Below are positions 25,279 to 37,808 of a stretch of 64,000 bases of DNA, piece by piece. Location: contig OZ020250.1 of NCBI GenBank assembly GCA_963971285.1, forward strand, positions 16,228,499 to 16,292,498, read 5' to 3'. Source of the DNA: Astropecten irregularis (Eukaryota; Echinodermata; Asteroidea; Paxillosida; Astropectinidae). The translations under genes and the position numbers were made by a program. The notes under the pieces were generated by a model that saw only the letters and a program-made list of their open reading frames with translations, was not told the DNA's origin and made no database searches. Every line of letters begins with the position of its first letter. The first letter of the stretch is position 1.

Positions 25279-27283
25279 TCTGCAATCTTGCAATCTCTGT
25301 CCATTTGTTTTTAAGTTAAGTGCAAAATTCCTTCACACGGCAGAATTTCTCAGGACCAGTCAAGGCAGCTAACATGCAATGTACACCACCAACATTTCGC
25401 GAAGAACTTTCTCGCTAAGCAAGTTTCCATTCGCTAAGTACATTGTGAACTAGAAAAAAAAATTTTATTTTAAACCCTCTAAATCCTGAGATAGGCAAGC
25501 AGGTGGTCCTTGGTCCCCTGGCCCTACTGATTGAATTTTGATATGTCATATTTGATTTTTTCATCCGGCATAAAGCAATTCTCGGACACGAAAAAGTCCC
25601 TCAAAACCTACATCAGAATTCGGCCACATGGACTAACACTCTAGGGACATGTAATTCAATTAGTATGAATTATAATAACTTCCCTCCACCCAAAAAAAAA
25701 AATCCCTAGTCCTGGGTCTAAAAAAGTATTCTTGGATACCTTCAAGAGGTTGAAAGGTAGTCCCAGCTTTGCCTTACAGGGGTAATCGTGATTACAATGG
25801 TACAATTTACTCCTGATTACTAAACCACATTCGGATATAATCTACCTTCCCACGCACAGTCACAGTCAGAGGAAAAAAGCCACAAATGCACACTCATATC
25901 AAGAGAGAGAGAGAGGGGAAACTCAGGATTTGGGGGGGACAAAAAGACAGCTTGACTGAAGTTTTTTGAGGGACAGCCACCCAAGAAGGAGAAGGGGCTC
26001 AGACTTTAGAGGAGAGTTTGAGGACAACGTGGGGTAACAAAATAAAAAGCCACCCAAACAAACCAACCAAGCGACAGCCTCACCATGATTTGCACTTTTT
26101 TGTCATGGGAAAGAAAGTGACCCTCCCCCCAGTCCCCACACACCCTCAAAGCACTTAGAGCACCATTATCGCCACTTTTAGAGTGGTGGTGGGGGGATGG
26201 TTGGAGGAGTATTTTCTAATCGACCAATTCTGAGCTGGGATTCTAAAGTACAGGAAAAGGATTCTGCAACTCACAAAAGACCGAAATAAAAAAGAGGGGA
26301 AACGATTGTCCAAAGAATACACTTCGCTGCCTGGGGGAGGGAAGGATTTTAAACTTTTTAGTGGGAATGACAATTTTTGTTTAAAATACAAAGCCAGTAC
26401 GTTTCAAGGATAATGCACTGCAAGATGACTTTGTGGCTGCAGGCCGACTAAATGTTATATAAAGGTTGTAGGCCCTATGCCCTGACAATTTCAATTGCTG
26501 TAATGGACAGGATGGTATTGCATGTGTATCTACGTGTGCATGCAAACAGATCACAAAGTTCGGATAGTTGTTGGCAATTGGGTCATTTTTGTAAATTTCG
26601 GGCCCCAACGCGGGACATATTAATGCCACCTGTTACATCTGAACCTGTAATCTAACATCACAGAAATTTACTTCAACTTATTACTTCTGTTGCAAGTAAT
26701 CCAACTTAATCACTTGGAAATTACAAAATGCGTTCTCGCCCACACGAAAAATCATACATACATCGGAAACCGATGCAAGTATGCGGCAGGCATGGCCCAC
26801 ACAGAAAAATTGGACCCTACATTGATAAAAACTGTATGCTCCAACAGTATGCTCTCTGTAAAAACGAAATGACTTCAAGAGGTTCGAAAAACAGAAGTCC
26901 CAAAGTCAGTGACCGATATTGAGTAGGGAAACAGGGGCATATCCAACTTTTTAATTAGTTTTCTGCCCTGAAAAGTCTTGAAAAAACAGCTTTCAAAAAG
27001 GAAAAAAAAGCGTATGAAACACCGAAATGGTACAATACATCTGCATCTGAGTACAAGACCAACATTTTGTTCAAGGCATGCCCTCATACACAACTACAGG
27101 TGTTCTGTATACCAATCACAATGTACTTCAAACTAGAAGCGGTGTCTTTTCTTTTTCGGTCCGACATCAAACGACAATCCCTCATCCGTGGCCGGGGCCA
27201 AATGGCCCATACACAAATGTTTGCAAATGTGCAATTTCTTTTTTTGTTGCACGTTCACAATTAATGGGCCTTAATTAATCTAT

Positions 27284-27512
27284 GGGCCTTTTCGAAATGG
27301 AGGCTCAGGCTCCGGCACTGTATTTCATTGAATCCATTCTAAAATAACAGGTATCAAAATGGAGGATTTTGGTTGCGGTTCGGAAGTAGATTCTCTGGTT
27401 TAAAAAGTGAAAACAGAGCTTCAGCTTCAATGAAAAACCACAACCTATATTTTCAGCATATGGATGAGCCTGAGCCTACGCCTAAGCCTAAGCCTCCGTT
27501 TTGAAAAGGCCC
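27284..27512. mobile_element. GGGCCTTTTCGAAA inverted-repeat element, copy 1 (229 bp)
   Basis: Ends GGGCCTTTTCGAAATGGAGG and, inverted, GGGCCTTTTCAAAACGGAGG. TAT flanks both sides (27281-27283, 27513-27515), which would fit a 3-bp target duplication. It contains GCTTCAGCTTCAATGAAAAA, shared in reverse orientation with 43.5 kb. Confidence 0.6.
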
Positions 27513-27748
27513 TATAATGTTGGTTTTTCTTTTCCTATTTGGGTGCTCAATGAAAAGCCCCCACCCCCATGTTTGTGGACTGAAATATACTAGTTTTCAA
27601 GTCAATGTATTAAACAAGGATATGCCTCCCATTTGAACAAATATTACTAGCTTTTTGGGCACAATACTTCATATTTTGATATATAAGTGAGGGACTTTAC
27701 ATCAGTTTGACCAGACAAAACTGTAAAATAATTCAATGCAATGGTATA

Positions 27749-27911
27749 CAAATAATGAATGTTTATGAGTGGAATGGTAAAAATAATTTCATGAGGTGAC
27801 AGATGGACTGTTCCATTACACGAGGCGAAGCTGAGTGGAATGGAACAGTCCATCTGTCACCGAATGAAATTATTTTTTCCATTCTACGAATGTGAAACAT
27901 TCATTATTTGT
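27749..27911. repeat. Long near-perfect hairpin (arms about 70 bp)
   Basis: Left arm 27749-27817 and right arm 27840-27911 are inverted copies; the inner 22 bp around GTGACAGATGGACTGTTCC are perfect. The loop contains ACACGAGGCGAAGCTGAGTG. It abuts the TTATATAAC-ended element to the right. Confidence 0.7.
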
Positions 27912-27912
27912 T

Positions 27913-28274
27913 TTATATAACATCTAAGTAGATCTTTGTCATTTGATTTTGATTGGAGGATAACATTTTAAGAGTTAGCGAGACAAAAAAAGCTTAAAAT
28001 CTTGGCAAACTATATTGCTCTTATTACAGTAACGCGCGTTGCACACCAACGCATACGCGCGCACGCAGTGACAAATAAATGGAACGCCGCTTGACCAATC
28101 ACGTATAAGAGTCCCTGGCGTGCAATGGTACAAATCGGATGGCACCAAAAATGCACGGTGGATGGTACACATTTCAACGGTTGTGACGTAAGCCATGAAT
28201 TGGTCTATTTATCACATATCACGTGACATACAATCCTCCAATCAAATGACAAGGATCTACTAAGGTGTTATATA
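27913..28274. mobile_element. TTATATAACA inverted-repeat element (about 362 bp)
   Basis: Arms of about 45 bp: TTATATAACATCTAAGTAGA with TTGTCATTTGATT..GATTGGAGGA on the left, and the inverse TTATATAACACCTTAGTAGA with TTGTCATTTGATTGGAGGA on the right. The interior is CpG-rich (GCGCGTTGCACACC, ACGCGCGCACGC). One copy in the window. Confidence 0.55.
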
Positions 28275-29565
28275 ATATGCCATGTATGTATGCAAGATTG
28301 CAACAACTTCTGTGCATGCTTTTGATGCAAGCATGCACAGAGTTTTCAGACAGTTTTTGCGTGGGTACATCGCTTCAATCACTCCATAGCACACACAGCA
28401 ATCAATTCTAATGTTACAAACCAATTTCATGGCTCCGTAGTTGTGACACAAAAAATTGTTATCCCAACCTAATCTAAAAAATCCTTGTCTCACAATGTAT
28501 ACAACTAACACTATGTACTGGTGCACAAATCCTTAACAAAATAAGCTTACAACTTGTAAGCAGAAAATTGATTGAAATGTTGTACTGTCAATTATGGAAT
28601 TCTTGCTGAGGCCCCTTGCAAAAATAGCGGATTGTTGATTCATTGAGCAAAACCAACGGATCTGGAACAGTTGGAGGAAATATTGAAAAGGAGTAGTTAC
28701 ATGTATTATAAGGAGTAGTGATTGATGGTACAAAGGTTTCAACCCTATCAAACTCCAGTAATTTCTCCCCATGTTTATCTATCTGTCCTTAATTTCAATT
28801 CACTGGATGTGATAATATTCTCTGAAGGCCAACTGGATTAACCAATTAACTGGTAGCCGAGCCCAGAGTGTCTAACATGCCAGTGGAGTTTGTGTGTGAT
28901 GTACCGACAGGATAGTTAGAAAGTGCGGGAAAATTCAGCACAGAGTTGAAAGTCCATCTGGAAAGTTGCCATCTAGTCGAAGCAAGCTGACCGATCCGAC
29001 TGGCTCTGACCGATCCAACTGGCTCGGTCATTGGTCGGCCAGGCTGGAGGAATCTCAACCCTTAACCCCTGCAAGCATTTTTTTTGTAATGCTGGGGGAG
29101 AAAGAATTAATAAAATGTGGTTAATACCCCGGTCTAGTCTTCCAACGCCTGTCTGAAAGTGACAGACGAAGGACCTTGCAATTAGCAGGAAAGCTACATT
29201 GGCACAAGTGGACAGCTTAGTCCGATATATACCTCAGGCGTGCTGCTCAAGTTTTAAATGAAACACTGTGCATATTAACTTGCCACATGACACATGTTCC
29301 AGTGTGGACAAACTAATACGTGCATCAAAAGCAGACGAACATTCACTTTCTTAGCTGAAAGAACTTTGGTGTTCATGAGCCCTTCTCATGTTTTCTTCCA
29401 TTTTCTGAGATTTCTGAGATTGAAAAGGTATCACAAGCTTGTCTCCACTTCTTCTTTTCTTCATAGAGGCTTTATGAAGGCATTGGTTGTGTTCTTTATG
29501 CACTGAGTGTACATTTGCCAAATGGTGGGAGACAAATGAAGGCCAAATCAACAACAGAACCTGAC

Positions 29566-29905
29566 TAAAGGCCTTTTCAGTCACACTATCTAAAATCTCG
29601 GGGTTGGAACTGGATCGAACCCCAAGATTTTTTCAACCCTTTTCCAATTGAACATTTTCATCCCCAAGCCAACCCGGGTAGGACAGTGTAGCCGGATCCG
29701 AATCAACCCTAGTAGGGAGCAGGGTTGAAAATCTCAACCCGGTTCCAAACTGCATTTTGCGCCATGTGACGCGTGATCTGCGTTGCATGAACCGGTTCAC
29801 CATAAACATAGTGTGAATGTTGCATATCTTTGATCCGGTTCAAAAACATGCAGGGCTGAACCGGGGTGGATCCGGGTTAGCATCAACAGGGATCGAAAAG
29901 GAGAT
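29566..29905. mobile_element. Second copy of the CCTTTTCACAC-ended element, without the nested insertion
   Basis: It begins AAGGCCTTTTCAGTCACACT and runs through blocks shared with 42.0-43.1 kb, such as TTGAAAATCTCAACCCGGTT and ACATAGTGTGAATGTTGCAT. The terminal 20 bp on the right are missing. Position 29739-29742 is the unoccupied CCGG that corresponds to the nested insertion site in the other copy. Confidence 0.65.
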
Positions 29906-30486
29906 CCAATGTGTACTGCACAGATATCCAGAAAAAAAATTGTTTCACTATCAAACAAAACCGAAGAAATTTCAAGGCAATTGTACTTTAAATATTATTA
30001 CACAGGATGGTCTTGCCAAAAGAGACAGAAAGCGTAGAGAGCGAGGGGAAAAAATTCCTGTATGAAAAAGAAAAAGAATGTATAAAAAGAAACCTTCACA
30101 TAGTGCAGTGCATTTTACGTGAACCCTAAAAAAATTTAGCAATTGACAACTCTTCCTCAATACAAACGCCCACCTAAATGGAAACAAAAAAAATGAAAAG
30201 AAAGAAAATATCAAATAAATGGATAAAAAAAAAATCTGAGAGGGATAAAAAGGCTGAAGGCCGCAAAGGGGTACGTCTCAATTGAAGAATTGAAGCCTAG
30301 TACAATTGCTTTATGATTTTTCGGGGTAGGAATTCATCATAATTCTGGCAATTTTTGACAGCTTGCGAGTTTGTGATGGAAACTGGGAGCACTGTGACCC
30401 ACAGTGCCTCCTCTTTGTGGTACATTTGGCATTTCACACATTTTTCCCTCCATTTTTTTTTTAAATAAAGGTTACAACATCATTGG

Positions 30487-30545
30487 TTGTATATATATAT
30501 ATATATGTTTGTTTGTTGGGGTGTTTGTTTGTTTGTGTGTTTGTA
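30487..30545 (+). repeat. (TA)n followed by (GTTT)n microsatellite
   Basis: About ten TA units then GTTTGTTTGTTGGGGTGTTT-type repeats, running directly into the 6-bp duplication of the CAGGGATGAG element. Confidence 0.7.
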
Positions 30546-30550
30546 TCAAT

Positions 30551-30724
30551 CAGGGATGAGATTGACCAATGATAAAAATGTCTGAAAACAGCTGACAGAG
30601 AGCATAACAAGTCTGAAATCTGAAAATCTCCTATACTTTTGTACACAGCCTGTGAGGGAAAAAGTCTGAAATCCAAAACACAAAAGTCTGAAATCAGACG
30701 TTAATCTGAGAAATCTCATCCCTG
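30551..30724. mobile_element. CAGGGATGAG inverted-repeat element, copy 1 (174 bp, 6-bp duplication)
   Basis: The ends are perfect 13-bp inverted repeats (CAGGGATGAGATT / AATCTCATCCCTG). ATCAAT flanks both sides (30545-30550 and 30725-30730). The inside repeats the word GTCTGAAATC several times. It is non-coding. Confidence 0.7.
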
Positions 30725-31139
30725 ATCAATTTATTTTGTCCTTCTTCTTCTTTCATGTTCACTAGCTTGTCACATGCAACTTGCTAGTGGTGGTGATAGG
30801 ATTAGCAGTATCTTGTTGATTTAGTTGATTTAGTTGATCTCGTCAATCTCGTTGATACTTCCAGATCTGCGGAGTGGACGCTTCTATCATGACTTATATC
30901 ATAATTACCTAACATTTCATGACACAATTGGTCTTACTGTATGTACACCTACTACCATTTTATTAATGGGTTTAAATTCACAAATTTACTTCCAATTAGA
31001 AATGGAAAACTGCATGTTAACAAGGATGATACATTGATCAATGTATTAGTTGGAGAGTGGTAAACGTATAATCGATCATTAGATCAGCATGTGTATTGTG
31101 CCCTGATATGGATGGGGTACATGACCCTTCATCGCACCC

Positions 31140-31205
31140 TTATCCACATGGTGCTCTCAAAGGGATTCGAACCTGCAGATGCTATAGAGATAGAAGGTGG
31201 AGGTT
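31140..31205 (-). repeat. SINE-like fragment with box B on the minus strand
   Basis: The minus strand has GCAGGTTCGAATCCC (box B at plus 31163-31173), preceded by CTCTATAGCATCT. It resembles the T-arm of a tRNA-headed SINE. No second copy occurs in this window, so the family is not established. Confidence 0.3.
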
Positions 31206-31913
31206 TTTATAGTTCTAAAACTTTTCTGCTCAACCTGTTAGGAGACAACACAGCAAGGAATACTCATTACATCATGCATTTGAGGCGAGGCCTGACACAT
31301 TGTGGTTGCCTGAAGTTTTATCGGGCCCACCACACCTTTTAATATCAAAAACCACATCCCCCTGTGAGTTTTGTCTCTCAATTTCTAGAAAATAACCATT
31401 AAAAACCTCAAGGTGTGAGTATAATGGACAAAGTGCAGACTTTGTATCCCCCGCAGACATCAGACCTTACAAAAGCTTGATTGTCTCTCACGATTTCTCA
31501 TTATTGGAGGGGGTGAAGGAAATAATACTGAAAAAATAAATAAAATCTCAGTGAAAAAAAAATTAATCAATTTGATTCTTTTGGATGGAGTGGAGGAAAA
31601 GGATGAATGAAGTTGGGATTTCGTGCTTTGGCTCATTGACATTGTGTTTCAAATTCGAGAATATTTTGATTGAAAAAAACTAGTTACGGAATAAGTGAAA
31701 TCAAAACACCATTGTCAACGTTTTGTTTTGCTGTGTATGCGTCATGGTGTTCACACCTATGTGTGTCACAGATGGACCGCCTACGTGTATACAAACAATT
31801 ATACTCTAGATTGATGTTGTCATTCTTGATTAAAATGCATGGGCGTCAAATGTTCTACCCCTCAATGTCAAGCTCAAGAGCCGTACTGTATTACTACTAC
31901 AATGTAGGTTCAT

Positions 31914-32161
31914 CAGGGGCCAATTTCATAAAACTGTTAAGCACAAAAATTTGCTAAACACAAAAATGTCTCGCCCAATAAAACAAACCACTATTAAAAA
32001 TTCCACTTGATATTCATGGTCAGCAAACAACAGCCAAAGAACAATCACAAGTGATACGCAACACGTGATGGAAATTTGGTTGTTGACCCTGTTTTTATTA
32101 AGACAGAAATGTCGTGCTTAGCAAATTATTGTGCTTAACAGTTTTATGAAATTGGACCCAG
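31914..32161. mobile_element. GGGGCCAATTTCAT inverted-repeat element, copy C (second subfamily)
   Basis: Starts CAGGGGCCAATTTCATAAAA, ends AACAGTTTTATGAAATTGGACC then CAGG. The interior (GCCCAATAAAACAAACCACT..., GGTCAGCAAACAACAGCC) is shared with copy D but not with A and B, so this is a distinct subfamily. Confidence 0.65.
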
Positions 32162-32329
32162 GTGTATAGCCCATAGACCAAACTGCAGTTGTATGCAGAA
32201 CAGGTCTATATGGGCAGCTGGCCTACACATATATCATACGTACATGTACAACTTGACCCAACATAAAACAATTGGCATGATTATTAAGATTTAAGAGCGA
32301 CTTTGAAATGTACTACACTAGTACTACTT

Positions 32330-32692
32330 GAAAAGGTACAGTATCATACTTTGGTATAGTTGATATAGTAGCTGTGGTCTGGCCATAATTTGATTTGTCG
32401 TGAAATAAAAACAAACCTGTACAATTTCCAGCTCAATTGATCATTGGAAACAGTAGGAAACAGAATAAAACCATTTTTACGCAAATTGTAGTTAGGCCTA
32501 AAGTCTTGATCTCGGAAATCAAAACCGTTTTCGGTCTTTTGTTTTACATATTTCTGGATAAACACAGCATTTCAGGCCGAAATATTGTAACAATATGTTT
32601 GTACCATCACCATCTTTATACCCTGTAAGTTATATGTAAATCTGTGAAGATTTCTGTTTTGGTATGCTACCAAAGTATGATAGTACCTTTAA
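32330..32692. mobile_element. AAAGGTA/TATCATACTTTGG inverted-repeat element, copy 2, rearranged interior
   Basis: Left end AAAAGGTACAGTATCATACT, right end CAAAGTATGATAGTACCTTT. The right 150 bp match the other copies (TTTCTGGATAAACACAGCAT...), while much of the left interior is replaced by unrelated sequence. Confidence 0.6.
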
Positions 32693-35612
32693 TGAGACAT
32701 GTGGGGTCGCCTTGTTTGTGAGCAAACAAGAGAATTAACACTTTCTTTGCGTGTTGCACACATTTTTAGATGCCCACACATGTTCCAATTTGTTATGTAC
32801 ACAATTAAATCCCTGCCACAATTTCACAAAGGCTACATGTAGGTGTAAATTTGTCACATTGTCTGAAATCAGACTTTGACATTTCGATTTTCTATTTTTA
32901 GCATTCATGCTGATCGCTGCAGATTCAACAAGACTAGTGTTTTCAAATGCATGATTCTGTCAATTCTTTTCATTTTCCCCCTGTTTTTCTTTAAACTTTT
33001 GTCTTTTTTTTTTCCTGCCAGAAAATCGGTCAGCTTTACATGTTACTTAAGCTTCCCCTGTGTTTTTTTCCACCCAGGTTACTTTTTAAAAACGATTATC
33101 CACTTGTCCTCTCTCTCTGAAAAAAAAAGAGGAAACCTTCAGACCAAAGCTTCCTTAAAACCCCTGTAACAATGTAACTGCATCCTATTATGACAAAAGT
33201 ACAATAATGACAAAAAACCCTTTTTTGGGTGAGGATACTGCACAGGAGACAGGGGATAATTTCTCTGTCAGACTGGAACCGAGTCCTGGTCAGCGAGTGG
33301 ACAGTTAATACAAAGATTAGACAGGATGATGAAGTACTTGTGCAGTGGTGTGTATGCTACGCCGTACTGCCCACAACCGCTTTGTGTGGTACTGGCAGTT
33401 TCATTCTGTGCCTGTCCGGTTGACTAAATCGCACAGCGCCATGTAGGCTGCATACCCAGCCAGCAATTATAACGAAGATGATACATACAGGTACATGTAC
33501 TCTGCTGATACAAAAACTTCATCTCTGCTTAATACGGCACTAGCCTGGCTATTCCGTTAAGCCAAGAATACTTTCCATTAAGCCCGAGAACTGTAAACCA
33601 CAATTTCCTTGCTAAAAGCCATAAACCCCCCAAAAAAGGCTTGCAGTAAAAGCAGAAAAATGTCAGCAACAGTAAGCACGGAATTTCTTGTTAAAAAAAA
33701 GAAAGGTTAACCACAAAAAATTAATTTTGTGCCCCGTACTTCAGCAGGGGAGGGGGGAGGGCACTGTGAAACAAAATACAACTGACCACAGGAAAAAAAT
33801 GACTTTCAACAATCCACAAGCATGAGAAGTGTATCACTATCAATGTCTGCTCGGAAATTCTTTCACTCGTCGCCTTCCAATATGACTGAGGGAGATTTTC
33901 TCTCAAATCTTGATTATTTTCTGCTCTTCCGGCCAAATTCATTTTCAAAGAAGGGTCACTGGGTTCTTCCATTTCACGCTCACATTCCCTGTTTTTTTTT
34001 TTTAACTGAGTGACAGTTTTCTGCTTGACAAATATGGCTGGTTTTTTTTTGCGAAAAAAAAAAAAAATTCACCACAATGCGTACATTTACTGGCAAACCG
34101 TTCTGCAAGTCTACACGCACTGAAAGCAAATGGCGTGAAAATATCCAAAATTCATTAGACCCAATCTGTTAAAAGTTGTTTTAAGCTCCACCTAAAAAAA
34201 AAAAAATTCACAAGGACAATCGTAAAATTTTGCAAAAACGGCTTCCAGACGATTTTGCCAATTTAGAATTTCACCTGGGAGGTGTGAGGTTCAAGGTATT
34301 TCTTTGTTTCTTTGGAATCGTGCCAGATTACGAGACATGTGGGAAGTGGTGGTTGTCAACAGGGTCGCCACTGTTGTTTACTTGAATCACAACGTGTTGT
34401 CATGGTATTTGCAAAAGGAAAAAAAAGGTGCGGAAAGTTCACATTTTAACTTGAAAGAATATTGAACAATGGGGTGGCTCTTTTGCAATAAGGCGTCGAC
34501 TATTACGCAAGAGAGGTTTTCAAAAGCCGCAAGGACGTGTGTACTGTTGGCATGCTGAGAATGATTCGGTCTTTCAAGCTCGAACTCTCCCCGATTCATC
34601 AGAAAACTGTGTCTAACGGACTCCGATCCAGGCACCATGAAGTGAGCTTGTTACGGTCTACGCAAGTCCAAAGAAATACACTGTATGCACCAAAGGGATA
34701 CCGACAGCAAACTAAGTGTCAGGATTTGAGCTGATTCAGGAAGGTTTAGGAGTTAGGACTTGAGGAGAGATACCTCAACTCATACAGTGATTTCATCATC
34801 CAGGGCCGACTATCTGCAAGTCCACTCAGGAAAATAACTGAAATTCTGCCCATCCACTCAGACTCCCAAACAAATTTGGCAAACCAAATACCGTTATTCT
34901 CTGCATTTCATAAACCAATTGCTGCCATCTCACAAGGATTGTGCATGCAGTGCAATGAGTGCAGCCTTGTATTAACACATTCATGAACACCCAACGTCCC
35001 AAACTGGTTCCTTCTTCAAGGAAACCTTGAGTTACCTCTTTATACACACCCCTAGGGGGGAGGGGGTGGCCAAGAAATGATACCAACACCAGAGCTTAAG
35101 AAACCAAAATGTGAAACCGCAACACTAGTGTACAAAGCCAGTTTAGGAAGTCCCCAATGCCTATGTACAATACCTGTGTTATTTTTTTGCACAGTGATGT
35201 GACTCATGAGAAAAGCCACAGACCGCAATACCCCAGATTATGATGCCAGCAAATATGGATACACATCTAATCTGGTAATCTTGATCTGTTTCACACACGT
35301 ACACACACACGTCATTTTCAATATCACCGTTGCTCGGTGTCCATTATACAGTCCTAAGATACCACGCACATTGGCCAAACTTTTCCGGTGGGGAGTGAAA
35401 ATGGATTGAACGAATGCAAACACATGATGCGATGCTGATTATTACGCTGGATTGTAGCGCAGCCTTCGTCTCTGTTGCTAAGAAATGAAAACTGGAAGAG
35501 TTGACCGGACGACTAGGGTATTCCACCTTGGGGACTATTTGGCATGAATCTACCACTGGGAAGATTATCAACTTACGGAGTAATTATAGGATGGATAAAT
35601 GGTTTATTGTTT

Positions 35613-35651
35613 GTTGTCCTGACAACAATTTGGTTAGGTTGTCCTGACAAC
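35613..35651 (+). promoter_or_regulatory. Pair of X-box-like palindromes GTTGTCCTGACAAC
   Basis: The 14-mer GTTGTC-CT-GACAAC occurs at 35613-35626 and 35638-35651. It resembles the RFX X-box (GTTNCC-AT-GGNAAC type) in half-sites and spacing. Function is inferred; the pair may simply be a short tandem duplication. Confidence 0.25.
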
Positions 35652-36235
35652 AAATATCATCAGGACTTTTTGGGGAGAGAGAGGGGATGGGTTCAACTCA
35701 ACACAAAAATCAAGATCCAAACAGTCTTTTGAAAATGAATTCTAACAAAAAAAAACAGTGAAGAACAAATTGGGATATTTCACACTGCTTTTCCCACATC
35801 ACCCCCAAGAGAGGATTGCTATAAAAGTCCACTTTATAGGACTTTCAATGAGGTGACATCTAGGCACTCTCTAAGCATAATGGGGCAATTTTCGCACAAT
35901 GGTCGCAAAAATGGCTTTTGTGGGGAGGCAAGTGAAATGCCTGTTTTTCAATTTGCATGGTCCAACGGACGTTCATGTCTCCATACAACTGGAAAAAGCC
36001 CGAAAATGATGAAAGAAGAAAGTGACCAGTGTGATTTGTGGGAGGATGCCCAATTTCAGTTTTTCTGTCAATTTCAGATCTCCATTTAATCGGTAAGCAC
36101 TTCCGAAAAGAAAGATGATAAATAATTTACAATCACCTACGGTATATCAAAGAGCCGAGCATTGCAATATTCACAAAAAAATACCACCAACATTGCAACT
36201 TGATCATTGGAAAGAAGACAGAAAATACTGAACCC

Positions 36236-36330
36236 TTTGTTTGTTTGTTTGTCTATTTTATTGTTTTGTTTGTTTGTCTATTGGGTGCTTTCTTGCTTGT
36301 TTGTTTATTTACGGTATTTGTTTATTTTCA
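36236..36330 (+). repeat. (GTTT)n-rich microsatellite
   Basis: TTTGTTTGTTTGTTTGTCTA and related words repeat for about 95 bp, interrupted by CTATTGGGTGCTTTC. Confidence 0.6.
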
Positions 36331-37783
36331 TTCTCCTCTGGGAATTCTCCTCTGACACGTGGGTTACGAAACGTGCCGTTCGGTACACCGGAGGGCTTGC
36401 AATAGTGACAACCAGATCCGCAAACACAGAAAGGGGGGGGGATTTGAAATATGGTTCTTAGTTCAGACCAACAAAGCATCAAAGCCAAGCCGCCAAGAGT
36501 GGTCCTGAATCTGGGAAAGTGGTGGGCTGTGAATAGCAAACGGGCTGGCACATCAAAGTCCCGATCCTGTCCTTCACCATGCCAGTCGATCAATGAAAAA
36601 TAAAGAACAAGAAAAAAAAAAAGCTACACAGCATGATAGTTTTTAACTCCATTTTAACTACAAAGGGAGCCATTCACCACCATACCTTTTGGGTATATAA
36701 TATGCAGTTGGGCAGGAGTAAGTACGTATTTCAGCACCAGAAATAGTTGCTTTCACGTACCTAAGCTCCTAAACAAGCTACAAATTGAAAAATATTTTCA
36801 AAGACAGAAATGATGGACTACCTATTTCTTTAAAACTTTGATCTTTACATTCCCACGTCACTATATCTGTCATTGGTAGAATTTGTATAATTTTTTTTTT
36901 TGGGGGGGGGGATATGAAACCCACTGTACATGATATAAAACTGCTACAGTACCCATAGAGGATTTTCCTTTTTCAAATACAGGTTAAAATTTCTGAACGA
37001 AAATAAATGCATCAATTGCGTTTTTCTTTTCTCGCTTTGAAATTTTGATAAGATAAGTTGAGGAATTCAGTTTCTGGTATGTCCATAATCAACCTACTTT
37101 CCACTGGTATTAAATAAAGTGCAACAGTCCTGTATCAACACTTGCGTCATAAAATCAATATTATTGAAAGTTATGGTGCAACAAAAAAAACAAAAAAAAC
37201 AGATAAAAGACGATATCCGTGGAGGGAGGGACTTCGCTTACGCCCCCTTACCCCGCGAACAGTATCACTGCAAAGCTTATTGTCGGTTATTTTGTGTACC
37301 TCTTTCTATGCCGCGACGATTTCCGATCAGATTAATGCTGAGCGTTAGTGACACGCGCACAAAAGCTGCAGGTAACGACAACACGTTCGCTGTGTGTCGA
37401 CAACATTCCACCTGGGCCATAAACTGCTATATTGAGAGTTTCCGACGGGGAAAAAAAAATTTAGAAAGAAATGGTAGACTGTTTTGCACCTGGAACAGAT
37501 TGCAAATATATGAATGTGCTGTGTGCTATGTCTTCACAATACCAATCGGACTTCCTATCCAGCCCCACCTACATGTACGTAGGCGGTGTCCCAAAATGCC
37601 AATTATGTTTGTTCATTTGGCAGTCAAAAGTCATGAAACCACTCATATACCGCCACATCCCAAGGATCATTTAAGTACAATGCTGCAAACATGAAAGCCT
37701 ACAAACCTTATTTTAAAACTGGCAAATCTATGCACAAAGTGTACATGCATAACCGATGCCTTATACAGGTTTTTATGTTTTCT

Positions 37784-37808
37784 GCTAGGAGTTAGGAGGG
37801 CCTGACAT
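37784..37808. repeat. GGAGTTAGGAGGGCCTGAC repeat, partial copy
   Basis: CTAGGAGTTAGGAGGGCCTG; only the GGAGTTAGGAGGGCC half of the motif is present. A similar half, GGGGTTAGGAGGGCCCGAC, is at 1542-1560. Confidence 0.4.

Larger units (their letters stand above)
21085..27280. other. Intron 1 sequence, mostly featureless
   Basis: Apart from the GATCCTGCTAGGATC copy and the G23 tract I see no gene or element. The ORF at 22745-23176 (143 codons, plus) has no recognised similarity and no flanking splice or initiation evidence. Confidence 0.45.

Noticed and set aside
37119-37694. 191-codon ORF as a gene
   Set aside because: No recognisable domain, several overlapping ORFs in other frames, and it lies within the large intron with no splice signals I could tie to it.
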